Shown: positions 28,536 to 38,270, counted from the stretch's first letter. The stretch is DNA of 64,000 nt from Legionella tucsonensis (GCF_001468035.1 NZ_LNZA01000001.1:2501838-2565837), one strand, 5' to 3'. The notes: generated from the sequence alone by a model not told the origin. Translations and numbers: made by a program.

Positions 28536-29201
28536 ATGTCAAATGTCCTTTTAGAAGCACAAACAAGAACGGATATGGGGAAAGGTGCGAGCCGCCGCCT
28601 ACGTCGTCTTGAAAATAAAGTACCTGCTGTAATTTATGGCGGTGATAAAAAGCCAATGTCAATTCATTTTCAACATAATAAAGTAATTAAAGCTTTGGAA
28701 ACTGAAAGTATCTATTCCAGTGTTTTTGATATTACAATTGATGGCAAAGTTGAACATGTTATTTTGAAGGCATTACAACGTCATCCTTATAAACCCGTTG
28801 TAATGCATATGGATTTACAACGAGTTTCTAAAACTGATGTTCTGGTTAAATTAGTGCCAATTCACTTTATCAATGAAGATAAAGCTCCTGGTATTAAAGC
28901 TGGCGGTATTATTAACCACACCATGACTCAAGTTGAAATCCGCTGCCAAGCAAAAGATTTACCTGAGTTTATCGCAGTAGATATGTCAGACGTTAAAATG
29001 GACGATATTATTCATTTATCTCACTTAAAATTACCTAAAGGGGTAAAACTTACTGTTGATGTAACAGATGGAAGTCATGATGCTCCTGTTGTAAGCATCC
29101 ACATGGCTAGAGTAGGTGCAACAGAAGAAGCAACAGAAGCTGCGGCAGAAACTCCTGCATCAGCTGTACCAACTGTTGACTCTGAGAAAAATGAAGAGTA
29201 A
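28536..29201 (+). CDS. rplY: 50S ribosomal protein L25 (long, Ctc/TL5 form)
   Basis: Binds 5S rRNA. The ATG at 28536 (MSNVLLEAQTR) has GGAG 6 nt upstream and gives 221 residues. The N-terminal L25 domain (to about 95) includes KGASRRLRRLENKVPAVIYGG; the C-terminal TL5-type domain contains VPIHFINEDKAPGIKAGGI. The last 30 residues are Ala/Glu-rich and probably flexible. Upstream of pth as in many bacteria; a REP-like hairpin lies between them. Confidence 0.95.
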   Translation: MSNVLLEAQTRTDMGKGASRRLRRLENKVPAVIYGGDKKPMSIHFQHNKVIKALETESIYSSVFDITIDGKVEHVILKALQRHPYKPVVMHMDLQRVSKTDVLVKLVPIHFINEDKAPGIKAGGIINHTMTQVEIRCQAKDLPEFIAVDMSDVKMDDIIHLSHLKLPKGVKLTVDVTDGSHDAPVVSIHMARVGATEEATEAAAETPASAVPTVDSEKNEE

Positions 29202-29232
29202 TCATTCAAATTTGATGAAAAAATGTAAAACG

Positions 29233-29305
29233 TAGCCTGGGGAAGCGAAGCATCGGGAATTAAGTGCAAACTTAACCCGAGTTCCTCTTCGCTTCCCAAA
29301 GGCTA
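29233..29305. repeat. REP-like hairpin between rplY and pth
   Basis: TAGCCTGGGGAAGCGAAG at the left pairs with CTTCGCTTCCCAAAGGCTA at the right, a stem of about 17 bp with a few bulges around a 30-nt loop; AAAAA follows on the plus strand. May also work as a terminator for rplY or as an mRNA stabiliser. Confidence 0.65.
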
Positions 29306-29348
29306 AAAAAGCTCCAAAATTATATTCCCTATCTCAAAGAGCGATACC

Positions 29349-29918
29349 ATGGCAATAAAACTTATCATTGGTTTGCGCAACCCAGGATCAGCATACGAAC
29401 ACACTCGCCATAATACCGGTGGATGGTTAATCTCTGCTCTAGCTCAGCGACACAGTGTCTTTTTCAAATTAGAAAAAAAAATGCAGGCCGAATTGGCGGA
29501 GTTGGAGTTAAATCAGTATGAAGCTAAATTAGTTTTGCCCACATCATTTATGAATCATAGTGGTCAACCTACCCGGCTTATCAGCCAATTTTATCGAATT
29601 CAACCTCAAGAAATACTGGTTGTACACGATGAATTGGATTTACCCCCAGGACGCATTAAACTTAAAACAGGTGGCGGTCATGGTGGTCATAATGGATTAA
29701 GAGATATAATAGCCCAATTAGGTAGCACAGAATTTCACCGTTTACGAATTGGAATTGGTCATCCTGGGCATAGAGATTTAGTTCATCAATTTGTGCTCGG
29801 AAGACCCTCAGTACAGGACAGGCAACTCATTTATGATGCAATTGATAGAGGCATAGCAGCAATGCCTTTAGTCTTCTCAGGCGATTTATCTAGGGCAATG
29901 AATCAATTGAACGTTTAG
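29349..29918 (+). CDS. pth: Peptidyl-tRNA hydrolase
   Basis: Frees tRNA from peptidyl-tRNA that drops off the ribosome. The 189-residue length is usual. Key residues: Asn11 in GLRNPGSAYEHTRHN, catalytic His21 in the same stretch, HDELDLPPG near residue 94 (Asp), and KTGGGHGGHNGLRDI. Followed by ychF after about 100 bp, the common rplY-pth-ychF order. Confidence 0.96.
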   Translation: MAIKLIIGLRNPGSAYEHTRHNTGGWLISALAQRHSVFFKLEKKMQAELAELELNQYEAKLVLPTSFMNHSGQPTRLISQFYRIQPQEILVVHDELDLPPGRIKLKTGGGHGGHNGLRDIIAQLGSTEFHRLRIGIGHPGHRDLVHQFVLGRPSVQDRQLIYDAIDRGIAAMPLVFSGDLSRAMNQLNV

Positions 29919-30015
29919 GGACTGCTTACCCCCAATGAAAAAAATTCTCGTTGGATTTGTACGCAGCTTGGCGGGTAACAGTTAGTTTAGTTTTAATAAT
30001 TTAGAGGTACTAGAC

Positions 30016-31107
30016 ATGGGATTTAAATGCGGCATTGTGGGCTTGCCCAATGTTGGTAAATCAACTCTGTTCAATGCACTCACCAAAGCAGGTATTGAAG
30101 CAGCAAACTATCCTTTTTGCACCATTGAACCCAATGTAGGGATAGTTACTGTTCCAGATCCTCGTCTCGATGCTTTGAGTGAGATAGTAAAACCACAACA
30201 AGTGCTCCCCGCTACCATGCAATTTGTTGATATTGCAGGTATTGTTAAAGGTGCATCCAAAGGCGAAGGCTTAGGTAATCAGTTTTTGGCCAATATTCGT
30301 GAAACCGACGCCATTGCTCATGTAGTACGTTGTTTTGAAAATACTGATGTGGTTCATGTGGAAGGTCATGTCAAACCGTTAAGTGACATTGAAGTAATTA
30401 ATACAGAACTGGCTTTAGCCGATATGGAAACACTTGAAAAAGCAATATTAAAAGCAGGTAAAAACAGCCGCAGCGGTAATAAAGAGGCTATTTTTGAAAT
30501 GAAGACCTTAGAAAAAATCAAGGCACATCTTGATGCAGGTCATCCTGTTCGCACACTTGAATTAAGTACTGAAGAAGAACCTATTGTACGTCGTCTTTTT
30601 TTACTCACCGCCAAGCCCGTGCTTTATATTGCTAATGTCGATGACAATGGTTATGAAAACAATCCATTGCTTGAGCAAGTGCGTAACTTAGCCATCCAAG
30701 AAAAAGCCAGTATTGTTGCTCTATGTGCGGCAACTGAAGCGGAGTTAGTTGAACTGGATGAAGCTGATCGCCAAGAGTTCATGGTGGATTTGGGGTTAAG
30801 CGAACCTGGATTGCATCGGGTGATCCGTGCGGGTTATGAATTATTGGGATTACAAACTTATTTTACTGCTGGAGTAAAAGAAGTAAGAGCCTGGACCATT
30901 CCTAAAGGAGCTACTGCGCCGCAGGCTGCGGGTGTCATTCACACAGATTTTGAAAAAGGATTCATCCGTGCAGAAGTCATAGCATATGATGCATTTATCA
31001 CTTATAAAGGTGAGCAAGGAGCTAAAGAAGCCGGAAAATTACGTCTGGAAGGTAAAGAATATGTGGTTTGCGATGGAGATGTAATGCATTTCCGATTCAA
31101 TGTATAA
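30016..31107 (+). CDS. ychF: Redox-regulated ATPase YchF
   Basis: An Obg-related P-loop protein that prefers ATP and interacts with the ribosome. The 363-residue length matches the family. Motifs: P-loop GLPNVGKST (about 8-16), switch II DIAG, nucleotide-specificity stretch YIANVDDNG in place of the usual NKxD, and a TGS domain ending in [12 protein letters not shown] and the [11 protein letters not shown] tail. Standard neighbour of pth. A MITE-like repeat begins 3 bp after its stop. Confidence 0.96.
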   Translation: MGFKCGIVGLPNVGKSTLFNALTKAGIEAANYPFCTIEPNVGIVTVPDPRLDALSEIVKPQQVLPATMQFVDIAGIVKGASKGEGLGNQFLANIRETDAIAHVVRCFENTDVVHVEGHVKPLSDIEVINTELALADMETLEKAILKAGKNSRSGNKEAIFEMKTLEKIKAHLDAGHPVRTLELSTEEEPIVRRLFLLTAKPVLYIANVDDNGYENNPLLEQVRNLAIQEKASIVALCAATEAELVELDEADRQEFMVDLGLSEPGLHRVIRAGYELLGLQTYFTAGVKEVRAWTIPKGATAPQAAGVIHTDFEKGFIRAEVIAYDAFITYKGEQGAKEAGKLRLEGKEYVVCDGDVMHFRFNV

Positions 31108-31110
31108 GCC

Positions 31111-31251
31111 AGGCTCAGTTGACAATTCGCTAGATTAATACAGCATGATGAAATTTTAGTACAGAAACACAGCATACACGAAGTATGAGTGTATCGAAGT
31201 ACATAAAATCTCATCATTTCGACCAAGATAGTAGAATTGTCAATAGCCCCT
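31111..31251. repeat. MITE-like palindromic element, full-length copy A
   Basis: A 141-bp imperfect palindrome between ychF and ispB. The ends contain perfect inverted TTGACAATTC (31119-31128 and 31234-31243); the next layer pairs GATGAAATTTTAGTAC with GTACATAAAATCTCATC, and the centre holds CAGCATACACGAAGTATG. Ends, centre and length match the copy at 47545-47687. No coding capacity. Confidence 0.75.
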
Positions 31252-31328
31252 AAAGTTAAGCCTACTTTTACTTGACAATTGGCATGCCCAACCTTAGCAT
31301 TTGTTGATTGAATCGTAGAGGACAAACA

Positions 31329-32297
31329 ATGGCGATTGACAGTATACGCGCGCTAGTTAGTGACGATTTTAATGCAGTTAATACTTTAATTGTTAATAAA
31401 ATTGAATCGCAAATTGGCTTAATTGATGATATGTCCCACCATATAATAGAAAGTGGCGGCAAAAGACTACGGCCATTGTTGGTTCTTTTAACAAGTAATG
31501 CATGCGGTTATCAAGGTAATGAGCATATTACTCTAGCTGCCATGGTGGAATTTTTTCACACAGCTACTTTACTACATGATGACGTCATTGATGAATCTAC
31601 TTTAAGAAGAGGGCGTCAAACAGCAAATGACATTTGGGGCAGCAAAGCAAGTATTCTGGTTGGTGATTATCTCTTTACTCAATCAATCGAGTTAATTGTT
31701 GATTCCGGTAATTCAGACGTGCTTAAGCTTTTTGCCAAAACAGCACTTGAGATAAGCTGTGGGGAAGTCAAACAACTATCGAACCGCCATAACCCTGCAT
31801 TAACCTTTGATGAATACTTTGATGTAATTCGTGCAAAAACAGCTCTTTTATTTGCAGCTGCTGCGTGTATAGGTCCAATGATTTGTCATTCTTCCAAGGA
31901 AATGCAAGACAGTCTCTATTCCTATGGCCTACACTTAGGTAACGCCTTCCAACTCATAGACGATGCCCTGGACTATTGCTCTGATGCCAAAACTATTGGT
32001 AAAAATATAGGAGATGACTTAGCTGATGGAAAAGCTACATTACCTTTAATTTATGCATTACAACATGGCACTGAACTACAAAAACAACAAATTATGGAAA
32101 GCCTTAAAAAAGGTAGTTTGGATTTTTTACCTGAGATCCGGGTAGCTCTAGAAGAAACTAAAGCAATAGAATATACAAAAAAAATAGCCGCACAAGAAAT
32201 CGACAATGCGTTGTCTTCTTTGACACTGTTACCCAATTCAAAATATAAAGAAGCACTTATCAATTTGGCTCAATTCGCTTTACAAAGAAGCTATTAA
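31329..32297 (+). CDS. ispB: Octaprenyl diphosphate synthase
   Basis: Builds the long isoprenoid side chain of ubiquinone. The ATG at 31329 with GAGG upstream gives 322 residues, close to E. coli IspB (323). Both aspartate-rich motifs are seen: LLHDDVIDES with arginines RRG after it, and LIDDALDY near residue 212; GGKRLRPLL near residue 45 binds the diphosphate. Opposite end of the rplU-rpmA-obgE cluster from E. coli's arrangement (ispB-rplU divergent), here separated by rplY-pth-ychF. Confidence 0.94.
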   Translation: MAIDSIRALVSDDFNAVNTLIVNKIESQIGLIDDMSHHIIESGGKRLRPLLVLLTSNACGYQGNEHITLAAMVEFFHTATLLHDDVIDESTLRRGRQTANDIWGSKASILVGDYLFTQSIELIVDSGNSDVLKLFAKTALEISCGEVKQLSNRHNPALTFDEYFDVIRAKTALLFAAAACIGPMICHSSKEMQDSLYSYGLHLGNAFQLIDDALDYCSDAKTIGKNIGDDLADGKATLPLIYALQHGTELQKQQIMESLKKGSLDFLPEIRVALEETKAIEYTKKIAAQEIDNALSSLTLLPNSKYKEALINLAQFALQRSY

Positions 32298-32337
32298 TTT
32301 TTTAGCTTTAAGTGGCTTTGGCAGAGTACAGCAAAAC

Positions 32338-32367
32338 TTGAAATTTCCCCCTATATGTTTGTGCTAG
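32338..32367 (+). promoter_or_regulatory. Possible promoter of tRNA-Pro
   Basis: TTGAAA (32338-32343), an 18-bp spacer and TGCTAG, about 25 bp before the tRNA 5' end. The -10 match is weak; the -35 and distance are reasonable. Confidence 0.35.
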
Positions 32368-32392
32368 GCTGTATTAAACTTATTACACAATA

Positions 32393-32469
32393 CGGAGTGT
32401 AGCTCAGCCTGGTAGAGCACTGCCTTCGGGAGGCAGGGGTCGCAAGTTCGATTCTTGTCACTCCGACCA
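32393..32469 (+). tRNA. tRNA-Pro (anticodon CGG)
   Basis: A 77-nt cloverleaf with encoded CCA. Acceptor arms CGGAGTG and CACTCCG pair, the D-loop has AGCTCAGCCTGGTAGAGC, the anticodon arm is CTGCC-TTCGGGA-GGCAG giving anticodon CGG (reads CCG codons), and the T-arm carries GTTCGATTC. The 3' side opens onto a decayed accessory segment, a common arrangement for integrated elements, although no second copy of the tRNA end was found. Confidence 0.95.
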
Positions 32470-32584
32470 ATGAAATCAAGGGTTGCTGGGTTTTTTTCAA
32501 AACCGAATTGTCATCACAGTGTGCAAATTGAATGAGTCATAATGTGAAAGAAATAAAATAATTACCTGATACGTTGTAAGATTT

Positions 32585-32982
32585 ATGAAGAAATTCACTT
32601 ATTTTTTTTGATCCTGCTTCCTTTTTTCTTCTTTTGCTTTGGACTGTCACCCAGAAATTAATCCTAATCTTCCATCTGCTGAAGAGAGTGTTCCCGTTTT
32701 AATAATGATTATTTCTATTTTCTAGGATCAGATGATGTAGCCACCTATAGGTTCTGCACACATGATGAATGGATGGACTTTTACCATGATGAAAAATTCA
32801 TCTTGAATGATCCACTTAAACGCCTCGTAGAAGACGTTAAACTCCTAGTATTACCTTGGCAGCAACTAACTTATTTGCATGGAAATGAAAAAAGAACCAT
32901 GTATGGAAGAGTTTCTTTCGGACTATTTAATGGATTAACAATAACCAGAGAGCATAATAGTAAAAATATACTTTTGCATTAG
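32585..32982 (+). pseudogene. Broken gene for a small secreted protein
   Basis: A reading frame opens at ATG 32585 with a signal-peptide-like start (MKKFTYFF), meets TGA at 32609-32611, and continues in the same frame as SCFLFSSFALDCHPEINP, which completes the hydrophobic stretch and a plausible cleavage site. After about 30 more residues it must shift frame to join NDYFYFLGSDDVATYRFC and a 69-residue ORF that runs from 32773 to the stop at 32982. One nonsense change and one frameshift therefore disable a gene of about 130 codons. No family recognised. Confidence 0.55.
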
Positions 32983-33232
32983 CAACAAAATATAACGTAA
33001 AGAATATGATCTCGCAAGATATCTTATATTGGAAAAAATAAATACACTGGTAGAGTTCATCTGTGATTGCATCAAGTTATTTGATCAATATTTAGCATTG
33101 ATATTTAAACCTATTGCTCATGTAATGATGTAACCAGATTGACGCATAGTGCTTCATAAAAATACAACCTATAGATAAAAACTGAGTTTCAAAAGAAATT
33201 TTACATTATACAGCTTTTCAAGCCAGTACTTA

Positions 33233-33590
33233 TCAACCGATGCCAGATTCTGTCCCCTTGATGTTCACGATAATACTAGGGTTGATAAGCCTGCCGCCAC
33301 ATTCAAGTGGGCAAGGCTCACCAGGTCTTAAAGCGTCTAAAGCTATATATGTTAGTTTGCATGAGTATAGGCGGTAGGCGACCATGACCTTGGGGCTTTT
33401 GGAGCTCATCAAATGCTTTATTCGGTGTATTTGATTGTTCTGCCTCAGAAATATTTTTCTTTTGAGTTACTTTATCTCCCTTACCGAAGACAAGCCGATA
33501 TCGTATCTTATGTTCTAGCAGCGCGTTTGGAATCCAGGAAGAGAGGTTTATGCATCCCGTTATAATCAGTAATTCTTTAGCTGGCGTCAT
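33233..33590 (-). pseudogene. IS66-type transposase relic (N-terminal part)
   Basis: Two minus-strand frames together read like the N-terminal region of an IS66-family transposase. The first (33590 downward) has LLEHKIRYRLVFGKGDKVTQ, similar to the conserved 'RLFGxKSEK' area, and then KPQGHGR, the 'KGHGR' motif. A frameshift then leads to IALDALRPGEPCPLECGGRL and INPSIIVNIKGTESG, which match the family's zinc-knuckle and 'VxIxGQ' region. It stops at TGA 33233-33235. The rest of the transposase is missing. Inverted copies of CTTATCAACC (33229-33238) and GGTTGATAAG (33280-33289) lie in the relic. Confidence 0.6.
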
Positions 33591-33822
33591 TTAGTAACCC
33601 TGCGCTCCTGAAGGTCGGAGAGATTAACTAATTATCAAATAAAAATCAATGGGTTAATTAATTCACATGGCCTTTTGGTGCTTCCTTACTGCAAAGTCAC
33701 AACACACATTTGTAGCTTTTTTGCAAGGGGAGAGCCCAACATTAGGATTTAACATCACATCTAGAAAATGCTTAGTAACCTACTATATTTATAAATAAGT
33801 AGTAATAAAATTTAGGTGTGGC

Positions 33823-34221
33823 ATGAAAAAGAAATTTCAAGATTTTAAGAAAATTTTTAAAAACCGGCCTGAAGTTGATTTACCAATGTCTGATGAAGAA
33901 AGAACTGTATCAAAAATACGTGTTCTTCTCAATGAGGAAATAAGTCATTTTGAAAAAGTATATAAAGAAGCAGGTTATAATGAGAGTCATAAAAATTTTA
34001 AAGACGTACTTACAGCACTAAAAGATCTTTCAAAAAATAGTAATACCATTATAACCAAAGAAGCTTTTCTAGACGCAATCGAAGAAACAAGAGAAAAATT
34101 ACCACAAAAAGAATCTAAAATGGGTTCAGCAATGGCATTTGGTATTGGTGATGGTTCGAGAAATATTCTTGACAAGGTGGAAGAGGAGTTAAAAACTCCT
34201 GAGTCAAAATTGACCCCATAG
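33823..34221 (+). CDS. Small unrecognised helical protein
   Basis: 132 residues, intact, with AGGTG about 5 nt ahead of the ATG. Strongly charged and helical (Lys and Glu about a third of residues), no signal peptide or membrane segment, C-terminus EEELKTPESKLTP. No family recognised. It is the only intact-looking gene in the decayed stretch after tRNA-Pro, so it may be a recent arrival, a small effector, or a gene on its way out. Confidence 0.5.
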   Translation: MKKKFQDFKKIFKNRPEVDLPMSDEERTVSKIRVLLNEEISHFEKVYKEAGYNESHKNFKDVLTALKDLSKNSNTIITKEAFLDAIEETREKLPQKESKMGSAMAFGIGDGSRNILDKVEEELKTPESKLTP

Positions 34222-34467
34222 TATTCCAATATATTGTTGATAACGAAGTTCACGCTACTCGTTCTCGAAATAGGAATACCAGGAACGATTCTTTGAGTAA
34301 TAATTCACCTTACACTTCTCTTCTGTGTGTACTCTAATTTTTCTTAACTAACGACATCAATTATCGACATCATCAACAATCTATTAATTGACTTTCATGA
34401 AAAATATCAAAATTTTCCTGCTTTTCAAGAGTGATTCATTTGAATTTACTTCGTTTTTTGATTGATG

Positions 34468-34499
34468 GTGAGGTTTCTGCAAATTTGCAGAAACCTCAC
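34468..34499. repeat. Perfect 32-bp palindrome
   Basis: GTGAGGTTTCTGCAAA followed directly by its exact reverse complement TTTGCAGAAACCTCAC. No spacer, no T-run after it. Could be a fold-back relic, an operator or a mobile-element end. Confidence 0.8.
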
Positions 34500-34711
34500 G
34501 TTATATCTCAAATCGTTTCTATTCACAAAATAAAGTCAATTACAAAACAATGGCAACATTAGTTGAATGTCAACCAATTTTAAACCACAATTAATTCTCT
34601 TACTTTGAATTCTTCTTTGAGTGAGGCTCGCATCCATTTTTTGGAAGAACTATAGAACTTATTCACAAATTTGAGTGATGAAATTGAGATTTATCCCGTA
34701 GGACTTTACGG

Positions 34712-34838
34712 AATAACCCTCCCGTAGGTATATTATTGTGTACAGACAAAAAATCATGCTTTAGCTGGTATAGATAATAATTTGTTTGTATCTAAACATT
34801 TGTTAGAACTTCCCAAAAAAGAAGAACTTAAGAAATAA
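34712..34838 (+). pseudogene. Tail fragment of a DUF1016 (YhcG-like, PDDEXK) gene
   Basis: In one frame NNPPVGILLCTDKK, and one base later in another frame HALAGIDNNLFVSKHLLELPKKEELKK then TAA at 34836-34838. These two pieces are the well-known C-terminal end of DUF1016 proteins ('NPPIGIILC...YAL...LFVSKYxLxLP'). The whole N-terminal domain and nuclease core are missing. DUF1016 genes are common in defence and mobile islands. Confidence 0.55.
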
Positions 34839-35097
34839 TTAAAATTCTCACTACTATACAAATGTGAGTTCTATGATTATTCCCATTAAGGTCTGATTAA
34901 TTTGAACAAAGTTCTTTAATTAGGGGTAAAGGCACTATGTAAATAATATTTTATCAATCACAAACGTGCAATTGTCTGCGCTTAAAAATTTAATAATTTA
35001 TAAATATATAAAGGCAAAATAATTTTTACCTTCTTTATTTGCGAGATAGTTTAATAAAGGCTCTAAGTCATATAGACCCATTTCCCTAACGCAACCT

Positions 35098-36594
35098 TTA
35101 AACTCCCAAAACATCTTGTTTATCCGACAGCAAATCAAGCGATTGTTTTAAATAAGCAACCCAATACTCCGCCGATACATTCCAGAATTCATCCAGCAAA
35201 GGAGGTAAATATCCGTTAATCGAGAACCAGCGGTTACGGGAAAAAATATGCTGCAGATTTTAATTGATAATTTCTAAGGATTTGTTATGGCTACGATTCT
35301 CAAAACGACAAACAAAAGGATTACGCTCCATTAAATAAGTAACTAAGCTTTGTTCCTGTGAGCTAAATTGATACTGTATCGGTAACTCAACAACTAAATT
35401 CTTTTCCTTCGCACACGAACGAAAGGTATTGAGCACAAAAAGTGTAGCCACATTGTCATAACTCGAGTTTCCCGACTGGTTTTTTTTTGTGCATGGTCTC
35501 GATGCCGGTCAATACTTCCCCAAAGTACATCACCACAATACTTTTTACTAACTTCATCTATTTCATTATATGTCTGTAATCTAATGACGGGTACTTTCAA
35601 TGTAATGGTATGTATCTCGGGGTCTGATGTTAATATCTTAGGATCTATATGAATAATGTCTTATCCAATCCTAAAAAATAAGGGCGCATTTGTTGATGTT
35701 CATTTTCTTCACTATCTTCGCGAGGCTGTAAAGGAGTTTGAAAATCGAAAAAACGAAACTGAACCGAGGGAGCATTATTTGGGTAATATCGAAGAACATT
35801 TACTTTAAAATATTGCCAATTAAATGCATCAATATGGGGAGATATTTTCAGCGGTCCCCCAAGACCATTCCACTAGCAGAGAAAAATAATCTGCTGTAGT
35901 ATTTAATGCGGCGCCCTTAACAATCTCTTGTGCATATTGGGAACAGGAACGCATGCCTGAATTGATAAAGCGCTGGTTCCACCTTCTAATGTAGGCTCTT
36001 CAGATAAAAGACTACGAATCTTAAGTTTATCATCTTCTGCTATGGGTGATTCACTATACACAAAGGGGATATCCACCTTTGTAATAGACCAATATCCATT
36101 GCGAAAGTCCTTTGTTATCGCCCTTTAGAGCTGCGAATATACAAAGCCTGGTTTTTGGGTAACTGGTCACGGATAAATTCAATATGATCCAGCTCGATTA
36201 CCTCAGGATCTAGTAGATGTCGGTTGTGTGGTGAATAACGTTTACCTGCCCATGCCGTACGACACATATCAACAGGGACAAATGCGTAATTTTTCAGTTC
36301 ATTGTCATCTAAGTTGGGGAGCAACTTAGATGCTTTGAATTTTTCTTTAAATCCTATCTCATGAGTACATCCTGTTGGAACAGTGTAGTCCTTTGCACTC
36401 CATTCCTGAGTGTTCATTATTCTATGGATATACGGGAGTAATGTTTCACTAACTTCTTCAGGGACGAATCCATCACCACTATTTCTAATACAATTCTCGA
36501 AAAACTCTACATAAGAACTTCGCCATTCACCAGCGGTGACCGCCTGTTCCAGTTCTTCTAGATTTAACAAATGAGTACATTGTAAATCCAACAC
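35098..36594 (-). pseudogene. Large multiply broken gene, unknown family
   Basis: Reading the minus strand from ATG 36594: 159 intact codons (to 36115, ending PKNQALYIRSSKGR), then a shift to RAITKDFRNGYWSITKVDIP, further shifts and stops through PSVQFRFFDFQTPLQPREDS and KVPVIRLQTYNEIDEVSKKY, a shift at a run of nine A (near 35480) joining DRHRDHAQKK to NQSGNSSYDNVATLFVLN, and an in-frame TAA at 35260 before NLQHIFSRNRWFSINGYLPP. The last frame ends at TAA 35098-35100. At least five lesions in what was a gene of about 490 codons. I recognise no family. Confidence 0.6.
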
Positions 36595-36850
36595 TTCAGT
36601 CTATTTTTTAGAAAATAATTAAATGCCTTTTTCTCGAACCCGCTATAACCCTTATTTCTTAATCATCATAATTTATAATTACTCACAATAAGTTCTTTAT
36701 GTGCAATATTTGGACCAATATTAAGATGTTGTGAAAAATTATGGAGTATAAAATTAAGGAATTATTAGCTTTTGAACCTTCTTTAATTCAATATATTAGG
36801 CAAATAGAATCCATACATTAAATTTCTACGTTGTTGACACAGGAGTGTAT

Positions 36851-38107
36851 ATGTCTTTTTTTGAAATCATCGCTGTTTTAATCACCCTCTCAGCACTGTT
36901 TAGTTACATCAATTTTAAATTGTTCAAACTTCCTTCAACAATCGGGCTTATGGCTATCGCCCTAGTACTTTCTTTGAGTTTGAATATATATGGCATTATC
37001 TGGCCTGAAATTAATTCAGGTGCCAGAATTTTTTTGGAGCAGATCAATTTTAATGATACTTTACTTCATGGAATGTTGGCTTTTCTTCTTTTCGCTGGCG
37101 CACTTCATATTAACATTAGCCAACTTGCTGAACAAAAAATCGTTATCACCGTGCTAGCCATCATCGGTACTCTAGTCTCTACCATTATTGTAGGATTCTT
37201 AATATATTGGTTGCTCTACACAATCAACATTAAAATATCTTTTATTTATTGTCTACTCTTTGGGGCGCTTATTTCCCCTACTGATCCGATTGCTGTGCTG
37301 AGTATTTTAAAAGCTCTGGGCGCACCTAAGAAACTGGAAATGAAAATTGCTGGAGAATCGCTTTTTAATGATGGAGTAGGTGTTGTCCTCTTTCTAGGCA
37401 TTCTTGAAGTTGCCTCAAACACACATGAAATCAGCATCTCACATTTATTAATACTTTTTGTGACAGAGGCCATTGGAGGAGTCTTGTTCGGATTAGCAGC
37501 CGGCTATATCACCTTCCAAATGTTAAAATCTATTGACAATTATCAGATTGAAATTCTTATCTCACTTGCCCTTGTGATGGGAGGATATGCATTAGGAGAA
37601 CGGATACATATCTCAGCTCCCATCGCAATGGTAGTGGCTGGATTACTTATTGGCAATCATGGGCGAAAATTTGCAATGTCCTATAAAACACGCAAAAATC
37701 TAGATACTTTCTGGGAGTTACTCGATGAAATATTAAACGCGGTGCTTTTCCTTTTAATCGGTTTAGAAGTGCTCGTATTAACCATAAATAAACAATACCT
37801 ATTGATTGGTATCATTGCGATTCCGGTGGTGATACTGGCACGTTGGATCTCAGTGGCAGTTCCATTAAGCTTAATGAAGCGTCAACTCAATTTCGCTCCA
37901 CATAGTATCAAGCTTCTCACCTGGGGTGGATTACGTGGAGGAATTTCAGTAGCGCTAGCTCTTTCTCTGCGCGATACAGTAGAAAAAACGAATGAATTTG
38001 CCTTCGAAGCGATTTTGATGATGACCTATATAGTGGTGATTTTTTCAATCTTGATTCAGGGACTAACGATTGGTCCTTTGGTGAAGAAATTGTATGCGAA
38101 AATTTGA
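36851..38107 (+). CDS. Na+/H+ antiporter, NhaP type (CPA1)
   Basis: Exchanges Na+ (or K+) for protons across the inner membrane, for pH and salt balance. AGGAG at 36841-36845 points to the ATG at 36851 ([10 protein letters not shown]), giving 418 residues. About 12 membrane segments. The CPA1 ion-site motifs are present: [16 protein letters not shown] near residue 140 and [15 protein letters not shown] near 170. Unlike the material before it, the gene is intact, so it marks the right border of the decayed segment. Confidence 0.9.
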   Translation: MSFFEIIAVLITLSALFSYINFKLFKLPSTIGLMAIALVLSLSLNIYGIIWPEINSGARIFLEQINFNDTLLHGMLAFLLFAGALHINISQLAEQKIVITVLAIIGTLVSTIIVGFLIYWLLYTINIKISFIYCLLFGALISPTDPIAVLSILKALGAPKKLEMKIAGESLFNDGVGVVLFLGILEVASNTHEISISHLLILFVTEAIGGVLFGLAAGYITFQMLKSIDNYQIEILISLALVMGGYALGERIHISAPIAMVVAGLLIGNHGRKFAMSYKTRKNLDTFWELLDEILNAVLFLLIGLEVLVLTINKQYLLIGIIAIPVVILARWISVAVPLSLMKRQLNFAPHSIKLLTWGGLRGGISVALALSLRDTVEKTNEFAFEAILMMTYIVVIFSILIQGLTIGPLVKKLYAKI

Positions 38108-38270
38108 TTAAATCACTTCTAGAAACTGAAATAATAAAATGTGCACTTTTAAAAAAATTTCGTAGCAAGATCATTAATTTTTTGAAAGATTCAAAAGTTT
38201 TTACACTAAGTAATAAACTAACTTGGGCTTCATGAAAAGTAGAGCACTGTCAGCAAATTTGTACTAATGT

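Larger units (their letters stand above)
34222..35097. other. AT-rich stretch without an intact gene
   Basis: About 875 bp with no frame of coding character. It holds a perfect 32-bp palindrome (34468-34499), a 9-of-10 hairpin TTATCCCGTA/TACGGAATAA (34691-34716) and a DUF1016 tail fragment (34712-34838). The rest shows nothing I can assign. Confidence 0.6.

Noticed and set aside
33228-33289. CTTATCAACC/GGTTGATAAG as insertion-sequence ends
   Set aside because: Both copies lie inside the transposase relic itself and only 41 bp apart, so they cannot be the ends of the original element.
32393-38100. Direct repeat of the tRNA-Pro 3' end as an att site
   Set aside because: I looked for TTCTTGTCACTCCGACCA downstream and did not find a second copy; the island idea rests on the decayed genes only.
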